NCBI GenBank assembly: GCA_031274195.1 | Contig: JAISQM010000013.1 | Coordinates: forward strand, 1-34,489 | DNA length: 34,489 nt | Source: Eubacteriales Family XIII. Incertae Sedis bacterium | GTDB taxonomy: Bacteria; Bacillota; Clostridia; Peptostreptococcales; Anaerovoracaceae | Reading direction: 5' to 3' | Shown here: in pieces, positions 13,976-22,831 of the stretch | Layout of the letters: each line of letters starts with the position of its first letter | Position numbering within the stretch: position 1 is the stretch's first letter | Position numbers and translations under genes: made by a program | The notes under the pieces: model-generated | What the model was told of the DNA's origin: nothing | Database searches by the model: none | Seen by the model: only the letters and a program-made list of their open reading frames with translations

Positions 13976-15742
13976 ATGAGAAAAAAGATTGTTGGGAGTA
14001 AGCTGCGGAGGGTGCTGGCGATCGCGCTTGTATTTGCACTCGTGACGACGAGTGCCATGTCCGCGTTTGCCACGGAGCGTGACGCGCAGACCGAGACGAC
14101 ACCGACCGCCGTGGGGCAAAGCGATGTGGCGCAGGCCGGCGAGGAAGTCGGAGAATCGACAGATGCACCCGCCAATGAAACCGTGCCGACGGAAAGTACT
14201 GCGGCACCCGCCGCCGCGCAGACGGAAACCGTGACGACCTTGGCCACGGAAGGCGGGCTTACGTATGAAATCAAGGGCGACGAGGGTGAATACGGAGCCG
14301 GCGCGTATGTGACGAGTGTTGATGGTGGTGCTACAAATGTAGTAGTTCCCGCGACGCTTGGCGGGGCAGACGTTGTTTATATACATACATCTTACTACGG
14401 ATTGGCGAGTCTCGATGTCAGCAATTGTACCAAGCTTAAATTTCTGAACTGCAACGGTAGATTCCCTGGTTCGAGTACAAATTTCCACACCGAAATTACA
14501 TGTCTAACCTCTCTAGATGTGAGCAAAAACACAGCTCTTACATATCTGGATTGCGGGGGTAATAAAATAACCTCGTTAGACGTGAGCAAAAACACAGCTC
14601 TCACAGATCTGAATTGTTCCAATAATTGCTTGCCCGATTCTGAAAATCGTCGGGCTCTCATCACGCGGTTCAGCGAATCCGCCATCCTGCCACAGTATAA
14701 TGTCGAAAGCGGGATTATCTATGAAGTAAGAATCGACGAACCCGTTTTTTACGAACCCGGTGCCTATGTGGTGGGTTATACCGGCGTATCACAGGATGTG
14801 GTAATCCCCGCGATGCTCGGAGGTCAACCTGTTGTTGAAGTGAACATAAAGTCAGACATTCTGACGAGTCTCGATGTCAGCGCTTGTACCAATCTTAAAT
14901 ATTTGGATTGCGGAGACAACAACTTGTCCTCACTAGACGTAAGCAAGAACATCGCTCTTGAACATCTGGATTGCGAAAACAACAACTTGATCGCTTTGGA
15001 CGTGAGCAAAAACAGCAAACTTGTTTGGCTGTCTTGCTATAACAACAGACTGACCTCGCTAGACGTGAGTAATAATCTCGATCTCTATGGACTCATTTGC
15101 GATGGTAACCGGCTGACCTCGTTGGACGTGAGCAAGAACGAGATTTCAGAGATGTGGTTTTTTTGCTACAACAACTACATCCCCGACTCCGCAGAGCGCC
15201 GTGCCCTCATCGAAAGGTTCGGCGAGGACGCCGTCCTGCCGCAGTATGCCGGTCTGCCGCCGCAGGACGGTCAGACACCGACGAATCCCGGCGATAACGA
15301 CAACACTCCCGCAGTCGAAATCATCTCCGACGGCGGCGCAAAGTACACCCTCGGCAGCGGCAAAAACTTCGTCGTAAAATCGCCGCGCTCCATGAGCGGC
15401 GAAGCTTTCACAAATCTGCTCGTCGACGGTAACGCGCTCGCGCTGGAGCACAAGAGCGCCACCTTGTGGGAAAACGCGTATGCCAAGGTGGAAGAAGGCA
15501 GCACAGTGGCCACGCTCTACCCGTCCTATCTCGACACATTATCCGTCGGAGAGCACACCGTCACACTTGCCTACGCCGACGGCAACAACGCGACCGTCAC
15601 ATTCGAAGTGGCGAAAAGCGGCAGTCCCAAGACCGGCGACGAGACGCCGCTGCTCGCGCTCGTGCTGTTGCTTGTGATCGCCGTCGCCGGAAGTGCCGCT
15701 TTATTCATGCGCAGAAGGCATTTGCTGTGGAAAGCGCGATAA
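13976..15742 (+). CDS. Cell-wall-anchored leucine-rich-repeat surface protein
   Basis: The protein has 588 residues from MRKKIVGSKLRRVLAIAL. A signal peptide (cleavage near AFA) is followed by a Thr/Ala/Glu-rich stalk of ~70 residues. Two modules then repeat the same plan: a ~60-residue beta-rich lead-in (AGAYVTSVDGGATNVVVPA; PGAYVVGYTGVSQDVVIPA) and an LRR block of ~21-residue units like LTSLDVSKNTALTYLDCGGN. The first module has about three units and the second about five. Both blocks close with PDS-(E/A)-xRR-ALI-xRF. A C-terminal domain leads to SPKTGDE, a membrane segment and a basic tail, a sortase signal of the SPKTG type used by many Clostridia. It should be displayed on the cell wall, probably for adhesion; the binding partner is unknown. 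AAAGGAAGG precedes the ATG. Confidence 0.85.
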   Translation: MRKKIVGSKLRRVLAIALVFALVTTSAMSAFATERDAQTETTPTAVGQSDVAQAGEEVGESTDAPANETVPTESTAAPAAAQTETVTTLATEGGLTYEIKGDEGEYGAGAYVTSVDGGATNVVVPATLGGADVVYIHTSYYGLASLDVSNCTKLKFLNCNGRFPGSSTNFHTEITCLTSLDVSKNTALTYLDCGGNKITSLDVSKNTALTDLNCSNNCLPDSENRRALITRFSESAILPQYNVESGIIYEVRIDEPVFYEPGAYVVGYTGVSQDVVIPAMLGGQPVVEVNIKSDILTSLDVSACTNLKYLDCGDNNLSSLDVSKNIALEHLDCENNNLIALDVSKNSKLVWLSCYNNRLTSLDVSNNLDLYGLICDGNRLTSLDVSKNEISEMWFFCYNNYIPDSAERRALIERFGEDAVLPQYAGLPPQDGQTPTNPGDNDNTPAVEIISDGGAKYTLGSGKNFVVKSPRSMSGEAFTNLLVDGNALALEHKSATLWENAYAKVEEGSTVATLYPSYLDTLSVGEHTVTLAYADGNNATVTFEVAKSGSPKTGDETPLLALVLLLVIAVAGSAALFMRRRHLLWKAR

Positions 15743-15932
15743 AACGAGAGCATTTCAGCATCAAAAAGGTAATTTTGACGACGCGAAGCGACCACGGTAC
15801 GCTATAGAGAATATCGTGATACATTGTAAATGTGGACACTGATGCCGGTGTCCCCGTTTGTGTGGGAAGAAACTTTGATGCCTATGGCGAACTGTAGCCC
15901 ATAAATTCCGGTGATTTGTCGTTGGAAGAAAT

Positions 15933-15964
15933 ATAGATGACAGAACCCACGTTTTTGTGTATAA
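15933..15964 (+). repeat. 32-bp exact repeat, copy B (before trxA)
   Basis: This is identical to the 32 bases overlapping the end of the LytTR gene. It lies ~40 bases before the thioredoxin start and supplies its promoter. The flanking sequences differ, so only this block is shared. Confidence 0.85.
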
Positions 15965-15965
15965 T
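15937..15965 (+). promoter_or_regulatory. Promoter for trxA
   Basis: ATGACA and a perfect TATAAT are 17 bases apart, within the repeated 32-bp block. Transcription would begin ~30 bases before the trxA start codon. The ~190 bases between the LRR gene and this site hold no clear gene; one short open stretch (NVDTDAGVPVCVGRNFDAYG, then EL and a stop) has no start and may be a remnant. Confidence 0.7.
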
Positions 15966-16003
15966 CTGTTATAGGGTTTACGATGAAGAAATGGAGGCTG
16001 ATT

Positions 16004-16321
16004 ATGAGCAATATCATCATATTGACAGAAGACAACTATGAAAATGAAATAGCGGATGGTTCGGTGGTGGTCGATTTTTACGCAGACTGGTGCGGACCGT
16101 GCAAGATGATAGCACCTATCCTCGACGAGGCGTCAAAAACTTATGACGAAAAGATCAAGTTCGCGAAAATTAATATCGACGAGCAGAGGAAGTTGGCGGT
16201 GAGCAATAAGGTCATGAGCATACCGACACTTTTGTTTTTCAAGGATGGTGAGCAGAAAGATCGCGTCACGGGAGTGATCAACAAAGAGACGCTGGCGCAG
16301 AAGCTTGACGCCATCATATAG
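16004..16321 (+). CDS. trxA: Thioredoxin
   Basis: The protein has 105 residues from MSNIIILTEDN, the normal thioredoxin length. The active site is WCGPCK in VDFYADWCGPCKMIAPIL, and the cis-proline is in SIPTLLFFKDG. It reduces disulfides in cytoplasmic proteins using electrons from thioredoxin reductase, which is not in the window. GGAGG six bases upstream decides this start over the longer ORF. It has its own promoter and terminator and so is monocistronic. Confidence 0.93.
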   Translation: MSNIIILTEDNYENEIADGSVVVDFYADWCGPCKMIAPILDEASKTYDEKIKFAKINIDEQRKLAVSNKVMSIPTLLFFKDGEQKDRVTGVINKETLAQKLDAII

Positions 16322-16332
16322 AGTGCGCGGCG

Positions 16333-16365
16333 ATAAAACCCGCTGCGCGCCGCGGGTTTTATTTC
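16333..16365 (+). terminator. Rho-independent terminator after trxA
   Basis: ATAAAACCCGC pairs with GCGGGTTTTAT around an eight-base GC-rich loop. T-rich sequence follows. It begins about a dozen bases after the trxA stop and ends shortly before the cls ribosome binding site. Confidence 0.85.
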
Positions 16366-16390
16366 GAATCGTCAAATTAGGAGGCTGGAG

Positions 16391-17851
16391 TTGCCCTTTT
16401 TGGAACAGCTTACATTAGGATCAGCGCTCGTCGTGATCTATATCATAGACTTTTTTATCGCCATCACGGTGGTGTTTCTGGAACGTAAAAATCCATCCGC
16501 CACATTGGCGTGGATCATGGTGCTGTTCCTGCTTCCCGGCATTGGGATCATAATCTATTTCCTGTTCTCGCAGAATATCGCGCGGCGCAAGCTGTTCCGA
16601 CTTACCCAACGTGAAAAGGAAATCGTGGAGGAGCCGCTGTTGGAGCAGATCGACGAGATCAAGCATGATCGGTTTTCCTATGTGAACAGCGGCGAGGTCG
16701 TATGGAAAGACCTCATCATGCTCAATCAGAATTACGCCAAATCTTACCTCACGCAGGATAACAGGCTCTCGATTTTGACGGACGGCAATCACATGTTTGA
16801 TTCCCTGCTCTCCGATATACGTGAGGCCGAGGACTATATCAATCTTGAGTTTTTCATCGTCAAGAACGACTCGGCCGGGCGCAAACTGCTTGACGCGCTC
16901 GCGGCAAAGGCGCGGGAAGGGGTGCGGGTTCGTTTCCTGCTCGATGCTTTGGGCAGCAGGAAACAGACCTATCTGCAACTCCGGACGTTTAAGGAAGCCG
17001 GAGGGCGGTATGCGTTCTTTTTTCCGCCCAAATTCCGTCTGATCAATCTGATGTTCAATTACCGCAATCATCGCAAGATCGTCGTGATCGACGGAAAGGT
17101 CGGCTATCTGGGAGGCTTCAACATCGGGAACGAATATCTCGGCAAGAAGAAACGATTCGGATACTGGCGGGATACACATCTGCGCATGAGCGGAGAATGC
17201 CTGCAGGAACTCAATGCAAGGTTCTTTTTGGACTGGCGTCTGGCATCCGGCGAAAAGATATCTATAGACGAAGCCTATAAGAACAGAGGTCCTTCCGATG
17301 GGAATACCGCCGTGCAGATCGTCAGCTCCGGCCCCGATTCTCTGCGGCAGGAGGTGAAGCACGCCTATCTGAAGATGATCTCCTCCGCGGCGAAGAATAT
17401 CTTCATTCAGACGCCCTATTTCGTTCCGGACAGCAGTATATTCGATACGCTGCAGAATGCCGCGCTCTCCGGCGTGGATGTCCGCATTATGATTCCGTCA
17501 ATGCCGGATCATATCTTCGTGTATTGGGCCACCTATTATTATTGTGGGTTGTTGCTGCGCTCCGGCGTGAAGGTCTATATATACGACAACGGTTTTCTGC
17601 ACGCCAAGACCATGTCGGTGGACGGGGAGGTATGTTCCGTGGGCTCGGCCAACTTCGACATTCGAAGTTTCAAGCTGAATTTTGAGACCAACGCGTTCAT
17701 ATTCGACGAGGGAGAGGCGTACAAATTGGAGGCAATCTTTGAGGAGGACATGGTGCACTGTCACGAGTTGACGCGCGCCCTCTATATGCGAAGGTCTCTA
17801 TGGATCAAATTCAAAGAAGGCATCGCAAAGTTACTTTCGGACATACTATAA
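16391..17851 (+). CDS. cls: Cardiolipin synthase (phospholipase D type)
   Basis: The protein has 486 residues. Two N-terminal membrane segments (LVVIYIIDFFIAITVVFLE; WIMVLFLLPGIGIIIYFLF) precede two phospholipase D domains. The HKD motifs are HRKIVVIDGKVGYLGGFNIG and HAKTMSVDGEVCSVGSANFD. It joins two phosphatidylglycerol molecules into cardiolipin and releases glycerol, at the inner face of the membrane. The start is TTG with GGAGG six bases upstream; the protein begins MPFLEQLTLG. The length is typical for bacterial ClsA-type enzymes. A 313-residue ORF on the opposite strand is a shadow. No promoter was recognised between the trxA terminator and cls. Confidence 0.93.
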   Translation: MPFLEQLTLGSALVVIYIIDFFIAITVVFLERKNPSATLAWIMVLFLLPGIGIIIYFLFSQNIARRKLFRLTQREKEIVEEPLLEQIDEIKHDRFSYVNSGEVVWKDLIMLNQNYAKSYLTQDNRLSILTDGNHMFDSLLSDIREAEDYINLEFFIVKNDSAGRKLLDALAAKAREGVRVRFLLDALGSRKQTYLQLRTFKEAGGRYAFFFPPKFRLINLMFNYRNHRKIVVIDGKVGYLGGFNIGNEYLGKKKRFGYWRDTHLRMSGECLQELNARFFLDWRLASGEKISIDEAYKNRGPSDGNTAVQIVSSGPDSLRQEVKHAYLKMISSAAKNIFIQTPYFVPDSSIFDTLQNAALSGVDVRIMIPSMPDHIFVYWATYYYCGLLLRSGVKVYIYDNGFLHAKTMSVDGEVCSVGSANFDIRSFKLNFETNAFIFDEGEAYKLEAIFEEDMVHCHELTRALYMRRSLWIKFKEGIAKLLSDIL

Positions 17852-17859
17852 GGGGTTAG

Positions 17860-17987
17860 TCTCTCACGCAGGACTTTTGTCGCAGATTGGGTGCGTGGGA
17901 GAGAGGCGGCGGCGCGGCGTACTGAAGTACGCAAGCAACGCCGAGGGACTGACAAGCCCAATATGCGGCAAAAGGACAAGTGAGAGA
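17860..17987 (+). promoter_or_regulatory. Folded tdk leader with inverted repeat reaching the start codon
   Basis: The outer arms pair as TCTCTCAC with GTGAGAGA, then (after an internal loop) CTTTTGTCGCA with TGCGGCAAAAG, then ATTGGG with CCCAAT. The 3' arm runs to the A of the tdk ATG and takes in much of the AAAGGA ribosome binding site. Inside is a 6-bp GCGTAC/GTACGC hairpin with a TGAA loop. The 5' arm (CTCTCACGCA) can also pair locally with TGCGTGGGAGAG, so two exclusive folds exist: one hides the tdk start, one frees it. This is the design of a translational switch. I do not recognise a known family. It may alternatively be a small palindromic mobile repeat. Confidence 0.55.
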
Positions 17988-18637
17988 TGGCACAACTTTA
18001 TTATCGTTACAGTACAATGAATGCGGGCAAGACGCTTGAGCTGATCAAGGTCGCCTACAACTACGAGGAACGGGGCAAACGGGTGCTCATTTTTGTGCCG
18101 GAGATCGACGACCGCTACGGGCGGGGGAAGGCGGTTTCCAAGGCGGGTCTGGAGCGGGAAGCGATCCCCGTCGCGGAGGACACGAATCTTCTGGATTTGT
18201 TTTTGGCGGAGGCGGGAAAGGGAACGGTCGATTGCGTACTCATAGACGAGGGACAGTTCCTGAAGAAGCACCACGTGCTGGAGTTGACGGAGATCGTCGA
18301 CAGCTTCGACACGCCAGTCATGGTCTACGGTCTCAAGAACGATTTCAAGAATGATCTGTTCGAGGGTTCGATGTATCTGCTGATCTACGCGGACAAGATC
18401 GAGGAGATCAAAACCATCTGTTGGTGCGGCAGGAAAGCGACGATGGTGGCTCGTATCGTCGACGGCAAATTCGTTCGAAACGGCGATCAGATCATGATAG
18501 GCGGAAATGAAGCTTACGTATCCCTTTGCCGTAAACACTATAACGACGGACGGGTCGGCGAAGAAAATACGCGGCCGACGGTGCGGCAAGCGGGAGACAA
18601 GAGCATCCTGGAAATCTTGGCGCGAGAGGCGGAATGA
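17987..18637 (+). CDS. tdk: Thymidine kinase
   Basis: The protein has 216 residues. The P-loop is STMNAGKT (~9-16), the Walker B / catalytic region is LIDEGQFL, and the lasso domain contains GGNEAYVSLC. It phosphorylates thymidine to dTMP with ATP for nucleotide salvage. The zinc site usually has four cysteines as two CxxC pairs; here the second pair reads CRKHY, so histidine may replace the last cysteine, and the first is CWCG. Its start is embedded in a folded leader. It overlaps queH by four bases (ATGA). Confidence 0.9.
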   Translation: MAQLYYRYSTMNAGKTLELIKVAYNYEERGKRVLIFVPEIDDRYGRGKAVSKAGLEREAIPVAEDTNLLDLFLAEAGKGTVDCVLIDEGQFLKKHHVLELTEIVDSFDTPVMVYGLKNDFKNDLFEGSMYLLIYADKIEEIKTICWCGRKATMVARIVDGKFVRNGDQIMIGGNEAYVSLCRKHYNDGRVGEENTRPTVRQAGDKSILEILAREAE

Positions 18638-19311
18638 TGAAGGACAGAGCCAAGCCCGCGGAGGTACGGATCGAAAAGCCGGATCGAGGCGGGATAGCGC
18701 AAAACCTTTCGGAAGCCCGGGAAACGGAGAAACGGAAACCCGGTCTCCTCGTGCACAGCTGTTGCGGGCCGTGCAGCACCGCGGTGATGGAACGTCTCTC
18801 CGCCGCTTACGATGTCACGCTTTTTTTCTTCAATCCCAACATCGCGGACGGGGAAGAATACGAGCGGCGACTGCAGGCGCAGCAGCTTGCCGTCGAAAAA
18901 TACAATGCGTCGGGATATGCGCCCGGTCGTGTGACGCTCGTCGTCGGCGCCTATGAGCCGAAATTGTTTCTCGCGAAGGTGCGAGGATATGAGCGGGAGC
19001 CCGAAGGCGGCGCGCGGTGCGCGAAGTGCTTCGATCTGCGATTGGAAAAAACCGCCGAATATGCGGCGCTCTACGGATTTGACCGCTTCACGACCACGTT
19101 GAGCGTAAGTCCTCATAAGGACTACCTCCTGCTCGTGAAGATCGGAACGGGTCTGGCTCTGCGCTATGGGCTCGCTTTCCTCGCGGAGGATTTCAAAAAG
19201 CAGGCGGGCTTTCAGCGAGCCGCCGAGCTATCCAAAGCCTATGGACTTTACCGGCAGAATTACTGCGGCTGTGCGTTTTCGCAGCGGGAATCTGTGGGTG
19301 ATGAAACGTGA
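18634..19311 (+). CDS. queH: Epoxyqueuosine reductase QueH
   Basis: The protein has 225 residues. HSCCGPCS, then FFFNPNIADGEEYERR, RCAKCFDLRL, TTTLSVSPHKD and GLYRQNYCGCAFS are the conserved QueH (former DUF208) blocks. The cysteines bind an iron-sulfur cluster and a further metal. It reduces epoxyqueuosine to queuosine in the wobble position of GUN tRNAs, replacing QueG. The first ~40 residues (to KRKPG) are a charged, non-conserved extension before the core. The start overlaps the tdk stop by four bases and a second ATG follows directly, so the exact start is uncertain by one codon. The stop overlaps the priA GTG. Confidence 0.9.
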   Translation: MMKDRAKPAEVRIEKPDRGGIAQNLSEARETEKRKPGLLVHSCCGPCSTAVMERLSAAYDVTLFFFNPNIADGEEYERRLQAQQLAVEKYNASGYAPGRVTLVVGAYEPKLFLAKVRGYEREPEGGARCAKCFDLRLEKTAEYAALYGFDRFTTTLSVSPHKDYLLLVKIGTGLALRYGLAFLAEDFKKQAGFQRAAELSKAYGLYRQNYCGCAFSQRESVGDET

Positions 19312-21326
19312 AGTACATCGACATCGTGATCGACACAAAGAGCGATCATGTGGATAATCCTTTCACCTACGCTTGCGACGATGATGAGATCGCGGTAGGC
19401 GACAGGGTGGTGGCGCCTTTCGCGCGAACCGGCAAAAAAGTAGGCTATGTCTTTGCCGTACACGACGCGCTCCCGAAAGAACTGACCGGAAAGCGCATTC
19501 GTCCGATCTTGGAGATAGACGCGTCCCGCTCCATCTCCGAGGACTCCGTGCGCATCGCGGAATGGATGAAGCGCAGGTATTTCTGCCGCTATATCGATGC
19601 CGTAAACTGTTTTATTCCCGCGGGCGCCGCGTCAAAGCGAGGCAAAAAACGGATTCCCGTGTGGGACAACGCGGAGCCTACCGGACCGCCGCCCGAACTC
19701 ACGAAGGAGCAAGCCTCCGCGCTGGCGCGCATCATGCCGCGCGTAGAGGCGGGCAACTACGGTACATTTCTGGTTCACGGCGTCACGGGAAGCGGAAAGA
19801 CGGAACTCTACATGCGGATTGCGTCTGCCGTCACGGACAAGGGACGGCAGGTAATCATGCTCGTGCCGGAGATCAGCCTGACGCCGCAGGCCATCGGCCG
19901 CTTTATCGGCCGGTTTGGGCGGGAGCGGGTGGCTGTGCTGCACAGCAAGCTGTCCGCGGGCGAACGCTTTGACGAATGGATGCGCATACGGAACGGGGAG
20001 ACGGACATCGTGATCGGCGCCCGCTCCGCTGTATTCGCGCCATTTGAGAACATCGGTGCCATCATCGTCGATGAGGAGCATGAAACCACCTACAAATCCG
20101 ATATGACCCCCAAATATGACACCGTCGAGGTGGCGATAAAACGCGCGGCTCGCGCGGGAGGCGTCGTCATTCTCGGCAGCGCTACGCCGTCGATCGTCTC
20201 TAAGTACAGAGCGGAATCCGGCCTGTACGATCTGATTACCATGAAGCGGCGGTACAACAAGACGCCGATGCCCAACGTGAGCGTCGTCGATATGCGGCGC
20301 GAGATCGAACACGGAAACAGATCCATCTTCAGCGCGGAGCTGCATGATCGCATGGGTGCGGCGCTTTCGGCCGGAAAGCAGATCATCCTCTTTCTGAACC
20401 GGCGCGGCTACAGTCCCTTCATCTCCTGCCGGAAATGCGGCTATGTCATGCGTTGCGGCGAATGCGGCATCTCCATGACCTATCACAAGCGGGAGGAGAG
20501 GGCGGTCTGCCATTTTTGCGGTGATCGCGTACCCGTACCCGAGGTATGTCCCGAGTGTGCAAGCGGATATCTTCGCCATTTCGGCGCGGGAACGGAGAAG
20601 GTGGAGGAAATAACGAAGGTGGCCTTTCCCGAGACGGCGGTCGCGCGTTTGGACTTGGACACCTCGTCAAAGAAAGGCAGCATCCAAAAGATTTTGCGGG
20701 ATTTTGAAAAGGGACGCACGCGTATTCTCATCGGCACGCAGATGGTGGCCAAGGGCTTGGATTTTGCCAACGTCGGTCTCGTGGGCATCATCGCGGCGGA
20801 CGTGAGCCTGAATATACCGGATTTTCGCTCCGCGGAGCGGACGTTTCAATTGATTACGCAGGTCGCGGGCAGATCCGGCAGAGGTGCGGAGGTGGGGGAT
20901 GTGGTCGTCCAGACCTATGTGCCGGACAACTACGCCATCGATGCCGCCGTCAGACACGATTACCGGGGCTTCTACGATACGGAGCTCATGTTGCGGAAGT
21001 ACCTGCAATATCCGCCGTTCAGCGATGTGGTGCAGATGACGGTGCTGTCGGAGGATGAAACAGCGGCGGCGGAGGGCGCCGAAGCCCTGCGGCGGGATAT
21101 CCTGTTCGCCGTGGGTCATGCGGAAAAACAGTACATCTTTGGCCCGCACAAGGCGGCGATCCCCAAAATGGGTGACGATTACCGGTATCAAATGTACATC
21201 AAGGTGGTGCCAAAACGAAGGCTTGACTATGAAAAAGCGTTGGCGGAATTAAAGAAAAAAATGAATACCGATAAGGGGTGTAAATGTCGTATAATGATAG
21301 ATGTAAATCCATTTTCGCTTATGTAA
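19308..21326 (+). CDS. priA: Primosomal protein N', replication restart helicase
   Basis: The protein has 672 residues, shorter than the E. coli form (~730) mainly in the N-terminal part. Walker A is GVTGSGKTE, the DExH box is [12 protein letters not shown], and the zinc module carries eight cysteines ([26 protein letters not shown]). Later helicase motifs include [11 protein letters not shown] and QVAGRSGRG. It reloads the replisome at stalled forks. The start is GTG in a GTGA overlap with queH, so translation is probably coupled. It begins the conserved priA-def-fmt-rsmB run. Confidence 0.94.
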   Translation: MKYIDIVIDTKSDHVDNPFTYACDDDEIAVGDRVVAPFARTGKKVGYVFAVHDALPKELTGKRIRPILEIDASRSISEDSVRIAEWMKRRYFCRYIDAVNCFIPAGAASKRGKKRIPVWDNAEPTGPPPELTKEQASALARIMPRVEAGNYGTFLVHGVTGSGKTELYMRIASAVTDKGRQVIMLVPEISLTPQAIGRFIGRFGRERVAVLHSKLSAGERFDEWMRIRNGETDIVIGARSAVFAPFENIGAIIVDEEHETTYKSDMTPKYDTVEVAIKRAARAGGVVILGSATPSIVSKYRAESGLYDLITMKRRYNKTPMPNVSVVDMRREIEHGNRSIFSAELHDRMGAALSAGKQIILFLNRRGYSPFISCRKCGYVMRCGECGISMTYHKREERAVCHFCGDRVPVPEVCPECASGYLRHFGAGTEKVEEITKVAFPETAVARLDLDTSSKKGSIQKILRDFEKGRTRILIGTQMVAKGLDFANVGLVGIIAADVSLNIPDFRSAERTFQLITQVAGRSGRGAEVGDVVVQTYVPDNYAIDAAVRHDYRGFYDTELMLRKYLQYPPFSDVVQMTVLSEDETAAAEGAEALRRDILFAVGHAEKQYIFGPHKAAIPKMGDDYRYQMYIKVVPKRRLDYEKALAELKKKMNTDKGCKCRIMIDVNPFSLM

Positions 21327-21339
21327 CCGGGGAGATCAT

Positions 21340-21864
21340 ATGGCACTGAGAAAAGTAGTCCTTGAGGGCGATGCAGTACTTCGAAAAAAATCCAAGGCGG
21401 TGACGGAATTCGGAAACAGAATTCACCTGCTCTTAGATGATATGTGGGAAACGATGAAAGAGTCCGACGGACTCGGCTTGGCCGCGCCGCAGGTGGGCGT
21501 ATTGCGCCGGGTCGCAGTCATCGGCATCGAGCGTCCGGAGAGCGCGGACGGCGAAAGCGCGGCGGACGAGCGATCCGATCAAATCGGCGTGCGCCGGTAC
21601 GGTCAATACGAATTGATCAACCCCGTCATCATCGAGACGGAAGGTGAAATCTGCGAAGACGAGGGATGCCTGTCACTGCCCGGTGTCGTCGGCCGTGTGA
21701 GAAGACCCGCGCGCGTCAAAGTGAAGGCCTTTGACCGGAACGGGAATGAGATCATCGTGGAAGGCGAGGGTCTATTGGCCAAAGCGATCAGCCATGAGGT
21801 CGATCATCTGGAGGGCATTCTGTTTACCGACATCGCCGAATCCATCCGAGAGACGGAAGCATGA
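21340..21864 (+). CDS. def: Peptide deformylase
   Basis: The protein has 174 residues. The three conserved motifs are [16 protein letters not shown] and HEVDH, giving the Cys and two His metal ligands and the catalytic Glu. It removes the formyl group from new proteins. Between motifs one and two there is a charged insert ([20 protein letters not shown]) longer than in many type I enzymes. GGGGAG precedes the ATG. It overlaps fmt by four bases; the pair are functionally linked, as fmt adds the formyl group that def removes. Confidence 0.95.
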   Translation: MALRKVVLEGDAVLRKKSKAVTEFGNRIHLLLDDMWETMKESDGLGLAAPQVGVLRRVAVIGIERPESADGESAADERSDQIGVRRYGQYELINPVIIETEGEICEDEGCLSLPGVVGRVRRPARVKVKAFDRNGNEIIVEGEGLLAKAISHEVDHLEGILFTDIAESIRETEA

Positions 21865-22820
21865 TGGCGAACGGCGACGTGAAAATCGTATATATGGGAA
21901 CGCCGGACTTTGCACTGCCGGCTCTGTCCGCCTTGGTTCATGAGGATTGGAATGTATCTCTTGTGGTGACGCAACCCGACCGGCCCCGAGGACGCGGCAA
22001 GAGCGTAACGCCTTCGCCCGTTAAGCTCCGCGCGTCGGAATTGTGTTTGCCCATAGCGCAGCCCGACAGGATCAAGGATAACGCCGAGTTTGTCAATTTG
22101 ATAACCGATCTACATCCTGACTTGATAGTTGTGGCCGCCTATGGTAAGATTTTGCCAAGGGAATTGCTCGATATCCCTCGCTTTGGGTGCGTAAATATCC
22201 ACGCCTCCCTTCTGCCGAAATACAGAGGCGCCGCGCCGATTCATCGCGCGGTGGAAGCCGGCGAAACGGAAACCGGCGTTACGCTCATGTATATGGCGGA
22301 GGAATTGGACGCCGGAGATATCATCGCCGCCGCGCGGATCGATATCGCGGGCATGAACACGGGGCAGGTACACGATCTGCTGGCGCCGTTGGGCGCGAAG
22401 CTCTTGACGGATACCCTGCCGGCCATCGTGGCGGGAACGGCTCCGCGGGTGACGCAGGATCACGACGCGGCCACCTACGCGCCTATGGTGCGCAAGGAGG
22501 AGGGACATATCGATTTCAATGCGCCCGCCTGCGTCATCGGAAATAAGATACGCGCCATGAATCCCGCTCCCGGCGCATACGCTTTCCTCGATGACATGCA
22601 GATGAAGATCGTCCGCGCGCGCGTCTGCGAAGATGCGCCGAATGCGGAGACGGCGCCAAAGCCCGGCACTCTGCTATGCGTATCGCAAGACGGCATCACG
22701 GTGGCGGCGCGAGATGGAGTCGTCATATTGGACGTGATACAGGCGCCGGGGAAGAAACCGTTGCGCGTGTCGGAATATTTGAAAGGAAACGCGATTGATT
22801 TGGGCGGAGTGTTTCGGTAA
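21861..22820 (+). CDS. fmt: Methionyl-tRNA formyltransferase
   Basis: The protein has 319 residues. [20 protein letters not shown] contains the catalytic Asn and His and the SLLPKYRG signature, and LDAGDII supplies the catalytic Asp. The N-terminal Rossmann half binds 10-formyl-tetrahydrofolate; the C-terminal ~100 residues are the tRNA-binding domain. It formylates initiator Met-tRNA. Two ATG codons are adjacent, the first overlapping the def stop. Confidence 0.95.
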   Translation: MMANGDVKIVYMGTPDFALPALSALVHEDWNVSLVVTQPDRPRGRGKSVTPSPVKLRASELCLPIAQPDRIKDNAEFVNLITDLHPDLIVVAAYGKILPRELLDIPRFGCVNIHASLLPKYRGAAPIHRAVEAGETETGVTLMYMAEELDAGDIIAAARIDIAGMNTGQVHDLLAPLGAKLLTDTLPAIVAGTAPRVTQDHDAATYAPMVRKEEGHIDFNAPACVIGNKIRAMNPAPGAYAFLDDMQMKIVRARVCEDAPNAETAPKPGTLLCVSQDGITVAARDGVVILDVIQAPGKKPLRVSEYLKGNAIDLGGVFR

Positions 22821-22831
22821 GGAGAGGTTCG

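Noticed and set aside
16421-17362. 313-residue minus-strand ORF
   Set aside because: It is antisense to cardiolipin synthase; no recognisable domain and no ribosome binding site.
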